From contig NW_020312480.1 in assembly GCF_002999335.1 (NCBI RefSeq), positions 62,001-126,000 on the forward strand: a stretch of DNA of 64,000 nucleotides. The letters are read 5' to 3'. Positions 43,812 through 56,044 of this stretch are shown here, piece after piece. The notes under the pieces are model-generated. The model saw only the letters and a list, made by a program, of their open reading frames with translations. It ran no database searches and was not told the DNA's origin. The DNA is from Cyclospora cayetanensis. Lineage: Eukaryota; Apicomplexa; Conoidasida; Eucoccidiorida; Eimeriidae. The position numbers and the translations under genes are program-made. Numbering within the stretch: position 1 is the stretch's first letter; each line of letters begins with the position of its first letter.

Positions 43812-44342
43812 CCCCGAAATCCCTTATTTCGCGGAGCCCAAGAGGCAGTGGGCCTCACGGGCCCCTCCAGCCTTAAGGAACCGGTCCAACCCCCTGTACT
43901 CCGCGTCCCCTCCAAGATCACTCCGGGGGGCCCCCCCCAATGGGGCCCCTTGAGCCCCCTTCGGCATTCTGCCCCCAACCCGGCGATTACAGGCATGCGG
44001 ATGCCTAAGCAGCCTTTGACTCCTAGCTCAGGCAGGGACGGGCACCGCACTCTTCTCCAGCTTCCCCAAGTGCACACACAGAAACAGCACCCTCTTGCAA
44101 CAACTGCAGAGGGCGGAGAATTTACACCTGTGCCTCCCGAGTGCACGTGGAGCCTCCACGTGCCTTCTGCCTGCCGCTGCAGCCGCCTAGACACCCGCTG
44201 CAACAGCGGCCAAGTGCGAATGGCACGAGGTCCTCAGGGATCGCTGCTGCTAGAGCTGCGACGGTGCAGCAAGTGCGGCGGCTTTCCCCTAGCTTCCTTT
44301 GACTACGGGCGGGGTACCCCCACCAAGAGCTCTCCGCCTTAG
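41613..44342 (+). CDS. Hypothetical protein, 909 aa, with polyQ tracts and Cys-rich C-terminus
   Basis: The single open frame begins at the ATG at 41613 (MPKGARSLRLSGAVAMFPPV); codons upstream in frame start at GTG and are taken as UTR. Residues about 55-110 are Gln-rich coiled coil (QQLVLERLLQKERMLQQQHQ). The middle is Ala/Pro/Ser/Gly-rich, with poly-Ala helices near residues 480-560. A run of about 18 Gln is coded by nearly pure CAG at 43759-43810. The last 65 residues differ: CTWSLHVPSACRCSRLDTRC, then LLLELRRCSKCGGFPLASFD, giving a CxC/CxxC series that could bind zinc or form disulphides. There is no signal peptide. I do not recognise the family. Confidence 0.7.
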
Positions 44343-45790
44343 GAGACGTTCCGCTGCATGAATGTGCAACGTTTTCAGGAGGGGCCCGAGGCGTTGGCCT
44401 CCCCTTAATCTACACCCCCAACTACCCTTCAACCTCGCCCCCTGCCCCCCCGCTCCTTTTAAACCTAATTCTTCTAGCCAAGCCGCTTCGGCTCTACGCA
44501 CCCTTAGCAGACAAGTGTCGCCGCGCCCTCCAACTCCTGGGCGTCACTAGATAGCCGCACGAATCGCCACGCTGTTTTACAGCGCTGTGGTTGATGTGAA
44601 AAGTCTCAAAGGCCTCTCCACCAAAGGCCTCCGCACTCGAGTGCACTTGGTGGGGCTTGCTTGTTTCGTCTAGTTCGAGATTCCGGATACAGCGCTATAC
44701 GGCCAACTGCATCTCTCGCCAGGGCCGAGACACGTAAGCGCACAAATGTACCGCTTCGCGGAGACGCGCGTGCGGGTGATGCACTAAAGGCCCACGTGTC
44801 TGCATGCACTCGACTAGGGATACTTATACGTGAACTGTTCTCCTTAAATGTGTACATACACGTACCAAAGAATGTACAGACATATATACAACCTCGAGTG
44901 CAAGTATTGGGGAGGCACATGGAGGGGCTTCTCTACCTACGCATGCACGTGTAATGGAAGGGGGTCAGGGAGGGAAGGAGGGAGACTTGGAGGCATAAGC
45001 ATTCATCCAGATAGAGCGAACAGAGAGAGTGTCATGATGGACATGTGCATCTGCCTCAACATAGGCATACACCCGTACGTCTACGGCGAAGCGGCTCGTA
45101 GACACGCGCAAGGATAAGGCGAAAGGAAAGGGCAGCGCTTGGACTGGGAAGTGTGCAGGGGGCAAGTGGGTGTGCAGACGCGATAGACGGGCTGTCGTGG
45201 CCCCTAACTGTTAAACGAATGTGAGCGCAGCCATAGACAGAGATCACTGGGAACGGCCAGGGAAGGGACGATTGCCGCATAACTGCAGCGCATACCGCAC
45301 GCACAGACAGCACAAACGCCCAGCAGGTGTTTGCTGCTCTTCGCACAGGCTTTGCTGCTGTTGCAGCGGGGTAGTGAGAGCTCCTGGGGTCGAGGCTGAG
45401 ATCGTTTATCCTCCCTAGGGGATACGAGGCTTTGAATGGTCTGGGGGAAACGCGGTTTGGTGTTACTGCTCGTGACTGGGGAATCTTGAAGGGAGGTGGG
45501 AGCCATGCAGGTCGAGGGCAACCCCGGATAGTCCAAGATGGTGCAAGCCGTAGGAACACCTTTGCAGCAAGCCACACTCGTGCAAACGGATGAAAGCTCT
45601 CCGCAGGGCCTGAAAAAGCAGCAATCAGATGCAGTGAGGGAGGTGAGTGCGGATGGAGGGTTTGAAACCGAGGTTTACCCCCAAGCGCCGATGAGACGGA
45701 GATGGCGACAGGGAGGAATGCAAGGTAGAGAAACGTAAATGACGGAAAGACGTCCCACACGAAGGTCCTTCCCGTTGTCATTGTGATGGA
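44343..45790. other. Intergenic between convergent genes
   Basis: The 909-residue gene and ORC4 converge here, so 3' UTRs of both are expected. A final ORC4 exon may lie at 45735-45785 on the minus strand (AFLLIHHNDNGKDLRVGRLS after a CCCCAAG acceptor), but its phase could not be tied to the exon before it. The rest, including 44600-45200, has no protein-like frame. Confidence 0.45.
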
Positions 45791-48162
45791 TCAGCAGGAA
45801 AGCCTTGGGGTGTGGCCAGTGAAGCGTGGACGTTTGGTTGGGTGTACGGTGGGTGTGAAAATGGGGATCTGCTGTCTCGTGTTAAAAATTTGAAATCTGA
45901 CAGGCTGGCTAATGTGTCTTCTTCGGGAGTCGTGGAGCTTAAAAAAGGCGGCCACTTCGTGAAGAACTGCGAGGAAGGTCTTGGGGATGAGGGCCTTTCG
46001 GTGGAGTCGCGCCATGGCAGTCAGAACTAAGTGCTCGGAGAAGGATAGCGACGCCAGCAGGGAATGCTCCATTGAGGTGGTCTGAGAGGCGCAAGCTCAG
46101 TGCCGGAATCGAGGGGGGGCTAGTAAGGGAGCGAAACAAGGCAGATACATGTATATACATGTATATGTACCTCTATATATATATATATATATCTGTAGGG
46201 GATGCGCCAAGCAACGGGAGGCAATATGCGTTGAATGAAAATGCAGTGCAGCGGGTTCTGAGCGGCCGCCGCAGCCGAGCGAACACAGATGACAGGAGAC
46301 ACGTGGAAGAAATTACAAAGACGGGATCTGCTGCGGCTGTCTACACTGCGGATGCGAGGCCCCACGTCGTGCTGCTGCCTGCTTACGCGCTGTGTATCGA
46401 GAGCCTCGGCGCACAAGTTGAGTCCGTTCTCCTGTTGCTTCGGCTGCTCCTCTACGTCGGAAGCGACGGGGCCCTTAGGAAGGCTGCTGGCGTTGGGGGG
46501 GGCCTCCTCGACATGATGCCGCAGAGGGGAATGCAGGGGGGAGAGGGCCTCGGGAACTTCGGGGGCCCCCCATGCACCCCAGGGCCCTTCGGCAGCCACA
46601 CGAGGCAGCGGCGTTTCAAACAGAAGCAGCGGAGTCACTGCGGCAGCCAAAAACCTACGGGCGTCTCTCCCCACAGCCAAGGCCCTTTCACATCGAGCCT
46701 GCAGCAACGCACAGCACAAAGCGTTACAAGAGCAGCGACGTCCCGTGTTAAGGAGTTGTCGCGGAAGGCAGAAGGCCCTTCCCCAGCAGCGTGGGGCCCC
46801 TAGTGCAGCACGTGAGTAGGCGTTCGCAGCGCACGTGCACTGCGGCAGTCGCGGCGGATGGCGACGTACCTTGAACTGAGGATCGCTGAGCTCAGCCTCT
46901 ACCGCTGCTTCGAAAGCCCTCAGAAAGCGCTGCACCACGCGTGCGTCCTCCTCTGGGGCCTCTCCCCTCGGCTGCACGCTGCTTCCTTGGGAGCGCGCAG
47001 ACGCGCTGTGCGCTTCGAGGAGCTGCTCTGGTGTCACCCTCAGGAGGTCGCGTCGGATGAACTGAAGGAGATCGGGCACGCGCATGGCTGCCTTCAGGCA
47101 GAGCTTCTGCATCGTGAACCTGCTGCGGATGCGCTTCTCCATGAAGTCTGCAAGGTCCAAGACGGGTGAGAGACAAATGGTGCAGATGTGAAGGCCTTCG
47201 CTGTGCTGCAAGTCGAAGAGATTATACAGCAGCTGCTGCTGCTGCCCAGTGCCTCCCCTCCCCCACTCCGACCCGGAGAGACAGCACACCTCGACGCGAT
47301 CCAAGACGATCACTACGGCCTTCCCCATCAACGAGCAGCTGTCCACCAGCAAGTCTCGCAACCGCTTCAGCCAGTCTCCGAAGCTGCCCCCATGCTGCTG
47401 CGCATGCAGCTGCGGCTGGTGCTGCTGCAGCGCAGCGCACAGACGACGCACTATCGCCTGGAGAATGGCCGCGTCGTTCGGATACAAGGAGCAGTTCACA
47501 CGCACCACCACAAGCAACTGCTGCTGCTGATTTCGCTGCTGCTGCACAAACCGAAGGGCCGATTCGACAGCTGTGGTAGCGCCTGACCCACGAGGCCCCA
47601 AAACCAAGACGCTGCTCTTCTCCTTCAGCTCGAGGCAGCAAGTCAGTTTTGCCGCTAGGGAACCCGCGACTGCCTCGAAGGATGCGCCTTTGCTGCCGCT
47701 GTTTTTGCCGTCGTTTTGCGCCCTGATGGTCGCAGCCGCGGAACTCCCTCCCTTCAGAAAAGACTCGACTGCTGGCGACGGTTCGAAGCCGTCACGCTTT
47801 CGGGGGGTTGCCTGGGAGCTCCCTAGCGATATGTTGTGCAGCTGCCCCCTGAGAGCAGACCGAAGTCGCTGCCGCAGTGTGTGTTGCAAGAGTGGCAGCA
47901 GATAGGCACCGCACGAGAGGCGGTCGTGCAGCACCTGGGGGAACGAGACACGAGGGGCAGACTCTTTGTCTCCTCCCTCTGAAGGTCCATCTGCACAAGG
48001 TGGAGGGGCACCTCCTTCAGACACTGCATGCACAGCAGGTCCCGCCGCGAAGCGGCTCTCAGGGGTGTCTTGCGAGGTGCGACGCCTCTTCGAAAAAGAC
48101 TCCGGTGCTAGAGAGGGGGGGCCCTTCGGCCTTGGTCTGCCGCCTGAGGGGCTTCCCTCCAT
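45791..48162 (-). CDS. ORC4: Origin recognition complex subunit 4, three exons
   Basis: Exon 1 is 48162-46870 (431 aa, MEGSPSGGRPRPKG; GTACGT donor). Exon 2 is 46698-46387 (104 aa, GTAAGC donor). Exon 3 is 46081-45791 (96 aa). Both junctions are phase 0. Exon 1 holds the AAA+ domain: SSVLVLGPRGSGATTAVESA (residues 184-203), VVIVLDRVEV (283-292), then LLYNLFDLQHSEGLHICTIC, LDLADFMEKRIRSRF, matching the ORC4 LLYNLFD...EKRVKSRF signature. The lid reads FEAAVEAELSDPQFK, continuing in exon 2 with ARCERALAVGRDARRFLAAA. Exon 3 begins TTSMEHSLLASLSFSEHLVL, the ORC4 winged-helix start. ORC4 acts in the nucleus, binding origins and loading MCM. The Walker A Lys is Ala195 and the usual Walker B Glu is Arg289, so this subunit probably does not hydrolyse ATP. 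The 3' end is uncertain; one more exon may exist. Confidence 0.88.
46170..46195. repeat. TA microsatellite in ORC4 intron 2
   Basis: A run of TA steps (CTCTATATATATATATATAT and on) lies between the exon 2 donor and the exon 3 acceptor of ORC4. The open frame that crosses it (Tyr-Ile repeats) is read-through of intron sequence. Confidence 0.85.
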
Positions 48163-49149
48163 TGTTCTTCGCCTGGTCGCTGTAGCCAGCTCAGTCCACG
48201 TAAGGGAAAATGCGCTTAGCGAGAGGTGCTAAACAGCATGCCTCCGCTTCAAATTTCCTAAAGCTTGCGAAAAGTTCGGACTCCAAATAGTACACACAAA
48301 CCCTCGAGCCAAGGCTTGCTTGCAGACACACCCAAACAAAAAAGTGCACGCATCGATTTCCCTATTAGACGAGGAAGATAAGCTGGGAAAAAGGAGCCCA
48401 AGGAGACAGCATTCAGAGGGCCCCCAGAGAGGCGGGGGGCCCCTGTCTGTGAGGTGGTGGTGTTTGTGTGGGGGGGTCGCGCTGTTTGTGCAGCACCAAC
48501 AATAGCACCAACAGATGAACAAGTAAAAATAAAACACAGAAACAATAAGCAAATAGTACTTACTCTCTGTGCGGTTTGCTTGAACTTTTCGCAATAGGAG
48601 AGGAATAACACGCGACACCTAGGTACAATCGGGACAGGGCCGAGCGTGCTGCTGCCAGAAGAGGAAGAAAAGTATGCGAGTTGAGCCCAAAATCGCGTCA
48701 AAAAGCAATTATACCTATTAAATAGCAAAATATACGTGGAGGAGCAGTGCAAGCACTTTAGCGCAGCGGGAATTCAGCGCCGGGGTCTTGACATTAGGAC
48801 ACTACGTTTAATTGACATGACCAGAAGGGGGGTTTAGCGCGTTCTGTATAAAGATTTTCACTTGATACGACTCATGGAGCACTAGAGCCTTATCTGCGAG
48901 GGCGAAGGCCTTACTGATTGCGATGCTATGACGAATTTGCTTGAGATTTAACACTGTGTCTAGGCCATTGCAAACCTCTGAACAGAAGGCCGCCAACTGG
49001 CACTCAAAAGCGCTACTTCTCTTCCTGTGCTTGCCTCTCAGAGCAGGCAGCCAGAGGGAAAATGGAGAGCTAGTATAGCGGACAAATCTGTGCTTGGGCG
49101 CCTGCCACACTGTTATACTTCAGAGGCTGGTGAAGAACTAACTAGTTCG
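48163..49149. other. ORC4 5' flank; no other gene recognised
   Basis: 48163-48620 contains CCCCC/GGGGG patches and poly-A/T stretches compatible with a promoter and 5' UTR for ORC4. 48620-49149 is AT-rich with no protein-like frame. This marks the start of the AT-richer right part of the window. Confidence 0.4.
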
Positions 49150-49500
49150 TTTCTGCGTTCTTACATCTAATTTATTGCAGAGTGTTGTTTGCTTGATACC
49201 AGAAGATGCGATGTGGTGCGTGCGTGCGTTATATGCTATGTAGGCCTAGCTACTGTTGCTCGGGTAGTTTAGGGGGTCCAGCTACGCGCATCGCAGCTGT
49301 CCCTCTCCCCTTTTGCGAAACCATTAAAGAGCACCTGCAGGAAAAGGCCGAGCTTTAGGAGACACACTTAGTAGCTTTTTTCAAAGTGCCTACAAAGTCC
49401 GAAGCTAGATACCTCTACGGATACAGATAGAGCGTTACGGTTGGTAGCACCGCATGGTTCAATGCAGCCTTTCCCCGCTCACCCACTGACTGCGAATGCA
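49150..49500 (+). repeat. LTR-like repeat copy 3
   Basis: It shares with the other copies GATACCAGAAGATGCGATGT, GTGCGTGCGTGCG, a GGGGGTCCAGCTACGCGCAT block, CTGTCCCTCTCCCC, GAGCACCTGCAGGAAAAGGC, CCGAAGCTAGATACC and GTTGGTAGCACCGCATGGTT. Gag-like sequence follows on the right, so this is the probable 5' LTR of the forward relic at 49.6-53.9 kb. Borders are approximate. Confidence 0.5.
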
Positions 49501-49589
49501 GCGACAAGTCAGGTTGCTCTAAAGAGCTGCCTGGTGTTGATATCGCTAGTTGGCAGTGTAGTAATTTGATCTTTTTGGCAGTAGTTTAT

Positions 49590-52500
49590 GAGTTGGCGAA
49601 AGAAATCGACGGTGCCACACGGCACTTAAGGTAGCAGGATCCGGCCTGCAAGCTTATGAGAATGCAGTACCAGCACAACTGATGTAGAGACGCGTTTTTG
49701 AGCAGATCAGATTCATGGATACGTTGAAAGCTATGGAGACAAGAAAAGTGTGGTGGGTGAAAGGATGGGCGAGTTCTTGAAGGTCTCATCAACCGGCTGG
49801 AGAAGTATCTTGCTTTGCACCCCTTAGAGGAAGAAAAATTAGGGTTTCTTGCTCTGTGTTCATTAGAAAAAGAAGCGATCAGAGGGTGTCTCATCGCATG
49901 TAGAAATAGTCTTCTCTCGCCAGAGATGCCTACAGTTTAGGCCTTTCATCCAAGCCCTGGCTAATCGGTTTATCCCGAGAACAGCTCAGCAGTAAACTTT
50001 GTGAGATTTGAGCAAGCTAAAACTGTGGAATCTGTACATATATTGCTGTATCGACAAGTATGATGCTTTGGTCAGAACGCCTGCTGCATCGGTATTCACC
50101 TTCAGTCCGACTACACGAGCGGTCTGGAGCAAATGAACACAACTCCTACCGCTTTGGCTGGCAAGGAGGAGCCTAATCGGGATTCAGAACCTATGGATGT
50201 CGGAAATATATCAAGCGGCTCTAGCCTTCAGTCGATAGTAAACTGGGACAAAAACTCGAAAGGAAGCTAGAAGATCTCAGCACTCCAAACAGTTCCCCAA
50301 CAATGCATCCGCTTTTGTGGCAGCAAATAGGGTCAAATGGTAGGGAACTCCAAGAGCATACAAAAACTCCAGACAGCTCAAAATAACAGGGCTCGGCCCA
50401 GCTGGCCCAGGCTACCTGGCCAACAAAGAAGACGCATTAAGGCATCGGAAAACCAACCTCGAAGGATACGGCGCAGTGAGAGGTTGATACAAGGGATTGA
50501 ACTGCAGTTGGGAACCCAACACGAGTCAAGTCTGTGCTGCTGCAAGCTTACATTCATGCTCAAGAACTATCGGGGTTTCTTGTTGCCAAATATGAAATGA
50601 ATCTGTTATTCGAGAAGACGGCGCAGTAGAGCAATCTGCTTGGTCACTAGTAGGCACAGTTTTTAGAATCAAGGCTTGCTCAGGGGTGGCAGAACGCAAG
50701 GAATGACAGGGCCATGGTAGCTGAAGGCTATTCTGAATAGGAATCGGGTCTTATCAACCTTATTTGTGACTTCTATGCTAGACCCGTGCACCACGACGCA
50801 AGCCTATGTGTGCCCTGGATAATTCAACGGAGGCGCGCATGCGGCAAGAGCTGCGAGCTACGGAGGTTAGTGTGCCAGAAATCGCTAGGAAGAAGCAACT
50901 CCTGGTCTCAGCAACAACATCCATTTCGTTTTGGTTGGTTGTTGAATCGGTACCTCAAAGGGTGAGGCAGTGTCTTTATGCGGACGGTTCAGCAATGCAG
51001 TATTGCCAGACGGTTCTAAGCATGCATACCCTTTTATTGGCTCTGCAGCTAATGCATTGCTAAGCATTTCATTGTAAATTAGCTAGACAACAGCAGGAAT
51101 TGGCAGGTATAAAGGAAGAGGTCGCGGATGTTCCAAAAAGTGACGAGCTGCCTGCAGGCTGGCCTCCCAGTGGTCGTCCACCGCAAATGCTGAGCTAATC
51201 CCTCATGTAGTCTCACTTCTGACTCTCTATAGTATCGGAATGGTGCTTGATATTCTTATCGCTCCACCGAAACCGCGAAGCGGTGTTCACTGCGCGGAAA
51301 AGCTGTATGCTTGGCGCAAAAACGCTGACAGCATTATTTAAATGGGCGTCCTCTCACTTTCCAGCCAGGCCATCACTCTTTAATGTACCTTCCAAAGAGT
51401 TTGCACGACTTCGAGCATCGTAGAGTTGTTTGTCGGCTTGGGTGCCTCTTCTTGCAATGGGATTTCACAGTAGAGTATATTATGGGCATCGCCAGCGTTG
51501 TTGCCGCGCGACTCTCCAGTAATTTGCAGTGTGCAGCGCAGTCGCTCCCATCTGTTTATTGACATTGCTTGTCAGAATTGCGAGAGTGCAAGGCTTTTGA
51601 CACCCATAGAACTACTCCTACTGCCAAATGTTGAAATGGCCAAATTTTGAAATGGCAAATGGTGAAGCACTACCGCGATGAGGATGGCCTGCTGTCATTC
51701 AAACGTGGCGGGGTCTTACTGGCTTGTACATTCTGACTTCATGTTGGCGTGCGACTTTGCACAAATCGTTTGATAATATTATAGCGTGCCATGGCTGGAT
51801 TCACTCTACAGTGCAATAACCGTCACAGTCGCTCTGGTGCCCCGATTCTTTCAGCGGCAGAGTAGACACCAAGATCCCCAGATTGGCGGCACTTTAAGCC
51901 TCGCAAATATCCTAAGCTCGACGTTACGCGGAGCCTTCCTGTCCCTGAAAGGATTTAGATTGATCTGACTGAGGACTTTAGTCTTCATATTCCTGAGGCC
52001 AAGCGTCAGGAGAGTATCTGCGTCGTTGTCGGTAGACTCAATAAAATGCCCGTTTCATTCTTTGCTCCAGCTCTGCCAAAATGCTCCATTCATGATTATT
52101 TTTTGATGCTTTGTGTGTTTCTCAAGAGGAACATTATGTATAGGTATCCAAAGCCCGTTATTGCAAAGTGGTGTGTTTTTATGACCAGACTACCAATTCA
52201 CCATAATATGACTCATATGAACCACCCTGATGCAGATGGACAGAAATGGCGCACCAACCGAAGCCTTCTATACTCTTTATGGCCCTATGCCCACAAAAAA
52301 GCCTAGTTCTTGGCTTAATTTTCTTCCTTGTGCTAAGGGAATGTGTAAAATTGCAATCAAACCGTCAACCCTTTGCTCTTCCGCGCTCTTGGCCCATGCT
52401 GAAGAGCCCCCTTTTGGCATAAGCCTGAAACTGGGAGTTCCAAGCCACCTTCCACCCTTGGCAGCCGATGTACTTAGAGCAAAGCTGGCTAGTGCACACG

Positions 52501-53830
52501 AATGTATGCGCAGAGTTTAAGGAAGGCAAGCACGTAATAATAATGGCAACCGGCAGCTGGTTGTGTCTATTGAGCTAGACGATTTGGTGAACTTAAAGAT
52601 CTGGTTTTGATGGATGGGCAGGCTTACCGAAGTACACTTGAAGATGACTAAACGAAGCAGTCTGCGGCCAGGTGGCAAGGACTATTTGCCATCCTCTGCT
52701 TGAATTAGGCTCTTGTTCATTCTCTCGATTTCTCCAAAAGCAGGGGGTGCCACAGAAGTACAAATACAACTTCCTTTAAGAATTCGAACACTTTCCGAAT
52801 TATCTAAAGACCGTGCTGCGCAGGTCAGTGACCCGCATGGAGGCGGATGATTCACGAAAAACCTAGAAGTGTTAGATTCTAGGACATTGAGCGCTTTGGA
52901 GACACTGGTGTGGCCCAGTAGTGGGTGTTGCTTTGGTAGTTTTGCAGAAGACTATAGCGACGATGTATGGTCAAGGATGCAACTGGCACCTTCCAGTGGA
53001 CCCCGCAGAGGAGGGGTATCTGTACTGGGATGTGTTGGAGCGCAAGGTATAGGCTATTCTCTACCAAGCTGTCTGGACGAGCAGACAAGCAGCCCCTATT
53101 GAGGCGGATTATTCACAAGGAATTGTCGACTTGCTAGAGTGTCCGACTGGTGAGCATCAAATAACACACTAGTGGGGAGCTTTTAGTGTATTGGGGTGGA
53201 GAACGCCAGCCTCATGGGAAGACGTATGGGCAGTTGCGGGCTTTGTTGCTTATAGGATATCTTGCAGCTCATTTTGGTTAACTACACTGTTCACCATGAA
53301 CGGTAATCCTAGCGTTCCTTGCTAGTTATCCTTCCTCAGCGCATTTTCTGCTTGAACTACTAACCTTCGGCTGTAGCTGCTGCTGGAAGGGTGCCCACTA
53401 TTGTTGTTATTGCTATGCATACACTTAGCTCTGTGCGCAAGCGCTTTCAGGCGTGGAATCTGCGCATTCTTGCGTACTTCTCCTTTGAGATTTTAAAATA
53501 AAGTGCGCTGCGTGCATCAGTCTATTTGCAGGTATACAATGCTCTATGCGGCGCGAAGGCACTGATGAACAAGTGTAGATTTTGATTCCTTCAAAGAGTT
53601 TCCTTGTCTCTAGTTTGTTGTTGCGGGAAGCTCGCATATTTAAGCAACTCGACGACAGCGAGCCATCGTGCCGCGGCGGTCATGTTCTCTCTGTTGCAGT
53701 TTTCTGGTGTATGTGCCATTTCCCCGTCAATTTTTCGCTACCAATTGTTGCACACCCTGCTGTTCTACACTTACACTGTCTTCGTGTTTCTGCTTGCCTA
53801 GAGAGTCACGATAGAGCAAAAACTCTTTCC
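49590..53830 (+). mobile_element. Ty3/gypsy retrotransposon relic, forward, reverse transcriptase deleted
   Basis: 49760-50270 is gag-like and broken. 50330-51190 matches the minus strand of 37480-36640 (SERLIQGIELQLGTQHESSL; ISFWLVVESVPQRVRQCLYA). At about 51190 the match stops, and the sequence jumps to the RNase H region shared with 33950-34130 (CCGAAACCG, CCAGCCAGGCCATCACT), so the RT segment is missing. 51670-51700 reads YRDEDGLLSFK. 52200-52390 reads HHNMTHMNHPDADGQKWRTN, then WLNFLPCAKGMCKIAIKPST, a degraded integrase core (HPQTDGQ-x-E-R-x-N-R; W-x-x-x-L-P-x-A). 52960-53060 reads VDPAEEGYLYWDVLERKV, perhaps a 3' chromodomain remnant. 53270-53830 matches 35190-35760. Stops throughout show it is dead. 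Confidence 0.65.
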
Positions 53831-53979
53831 CTCTTCCGCATAAAGTTAGTTTCGACGTATGAGTATGGAAAAGGAAGGAGTGAATGCTGAAACAAGGGAA
53901 AGACATCGTCTGAGCTGCAATTAAACACTTTCTACCACACTGGCTATATGCAATCGACAAATAGCTCCAGAGTAACTAT

Positions 53980-54310
53980 TTGATTTGTTTGTGCGTATAC
54001 CTTAATTACTGCACAGTACTGTTAGCTCAATACAAGGAGACACAATGTTGCGTGCGTGTACGGAATATGGTCCGTGCAATTAGCTCTGGTTGCTCGCAGT
54101 AATGAGAAGTGCAGCTAAACGCACCGCATCTCTCCCTCTTCCCTCATTCGAGTATTCTAGAGGGCATATGGAGAAAGATGAGACATTTCATGAGGAAAGC
54201 CCTTAATAATTTTTGTTAGGCTTGCTTTAAGTCTGGAGCCAGATGCTTCTCTATGGAAACCTTGAGTGGAGTGTTACAATTGGTAGCACCAACTGGTTTA
54301 GTGCAGCTGT
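53980..54310 (+). repeat. LTR-like repeat copy 4
   Basis: Same orientation as copies 1-3, with CAATACAAGGAGACACAATG, GTTGCGTGCGTGTACGG, AATGAGAAGTGCAGCTAAAC, CATCTCTCCCTCTTCCC, TCTGGAGCCAGATGC, CTTGAGTGGAGTGTTACAAT and TGGTAGCACCAACTGGTT. It is the probable 3' LTR of the relic on its left. A little gag-like sequence (VDTAGVPVGVAKAGLQ) follows near 54440, so it may be the 5' LTR of a third, truncated element. Borders are approximate. Confidence 0.5.
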
Positions 54311-56044
54311 TCTCCTTCAAGCGCTGGTTTCGGATGCAGTGAGATGCCACGTTTTCTTAAAGCAGATGTTCGGCTTAAATGAGGTGCGAGTTCATGTGTG
54401 GTTTTCCTACACAACAGTCCGGTAAAAGCACCATCGGGAAATGCAAGTTGACACTGCCGGAGTGCCGGTTGGGGTGGCAAAGGCCGGCCTACAAGCATGT
54501 GTGAAAGCCCTTGCTTTACCGCTGGCAGAATGGTATTTCCGCGCAACATACAAGGTGTCGATAGGGAGATATTTAGCTCCATAGTTTATATGATTTGATA
54601 GTTTTGAGAAAAAGCTGAATAAGAGTCAGTTTCCCCCCTTTTCTGCCCACAACACTCAGTGTAGCATAGCCGAATACTGACGTACTGCTCGTGCCTGCCC
54701 ACATGTAACATTGCGCACATATAAATGTCTTCTCTTCATTGCTTACCGCGTTGGAACTACCTGCCTTCTTCCTGAAGAATTGAGCTGTAGTTGGCGCGTA
54801 TGCGCAACAATAGTAAATATATAAGCAGCCACCACACAGCACGAACAAGCAGCGATAGTATCCACAATAAAAGTGGGGCAGCCAATAAAGACCATAGTGC
54901 GGCAACCGTAGCTTAAACTTGGAATGCAATTCGCAAAGTTCTGCCTTGCGGAGAGAGGTTAGTTCGCATGTAGGCCGTACCAAAAGTAATTAAATCAGGT
55001 GAATAGTGAAATTGGACTACTGTCCAGCATAAGGGGCACTAGTGGAAAGATAATATAATTTGGAAGTGAGAAATGCACCGTGGCCATTGACGGACACAGA
55101 GTACGTAATATGAGGCGCAGGGAGAGAAAAAAATTTGACCTGAAGGAACCAGAAAGCTGCAGTTGATAAAATGGGGGAGAGAAAGAGGTCATGGACAGCA
55201 GAGACTTGAGAGATGTGGGAAAATGGGAACACACAAAGGAATAAGAGAGAGGGAGAATCTCACAGTGATCAGGAGAAACTGAGGAAAATCAGGCAGTTAC
55301 AGCTGCGGAAAAAATGGTTGGTTATTAATTGGTCTAAATATATCAAACTACATGTAATCTATCGCGTCTTTCTCACCCTATCTGTGTTTGGTACTGTTTT
55401 TTTAATATGGCGTATAGTTTTTATTTTAGTAAGACTGTTCTCTGCATGCGCATGCATACAGTAGGGTTGTGGGGGGGTTGGGGCTTTGGAAAGACACCCA
55501 TACGGGAGGAGCACACTATATACCATATCTAAAAACGACTGTTTTCTGGTGATTTTTCAATATCAGCCTGGCGGGAAAGTGGTAGGTATTGTCCTGGCTA
55601 AGGAAGACTACAAGTCTTACAGCAGGTACAACCCCAGGGAAAGGAACTCCCTAGTATATTGCGAGCTTAATCAGGGGCTCAATGTACTTTCTCTTAATTC
55701 TTAACTTAAGGCATTAGCCTGCTGACGCAGCGATGAGGAACACAGGAGGCCAGAATGGGCCTCAAACCTTAGTATAATTCTATCGAGGTCGACAAGCCTT
55801 TGCAACTACGGAAGAGCATTGCTTGTTTATGTGTCTTCATGCTATGCAGCAGTCAATAGGAGGCTACAATAAAGGGCCCTTTTGGCCTCGTATCGATATT
55901 TATGCATATAATTGTTTCATTTCAGCCCTCTCCTTTCATGCTGCATTCAGCAACACATCTCATCTTCACTTAGCCTCTTTTTGCTATGCACAGTTATTGC
56001 TGTCTCCTCCTTTACCTCCTTCGTGCGTTTCAGACTGAAGGAAG
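54311..56044. other. No confident gene; OLA1 5' flank
   Basis: A short plus-strand frame from 55213 (83 aa) has a basic, Gln/Lys-rich start and a hydrophobic stretch near its end (LTLSVFGTVFLIWRIVFIL). It might be a small membrane protein but has no other support. The last 200 bp before 56045 are pyrimidine-rich (CTGTCTCCTCCTTTACCTCC), as expected for a coccidian 5' UTR or promoter region. Confidence 0.4.

Noticed and set aside
46072..46803. Plus-strand 243-residue frame over the ORC4 3' half
   Set aside because: ORC4 exons 2 and 3 on the minus strand match the family. This frame has no domain and crosses a TA microsatellite.
54573..54983. Minus-strand 136-residue frame rich in Tyr and Cys
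   Set aside because: It lies next to retroelement remnants, with no conserved motif and unlike neighbouring coding composition.
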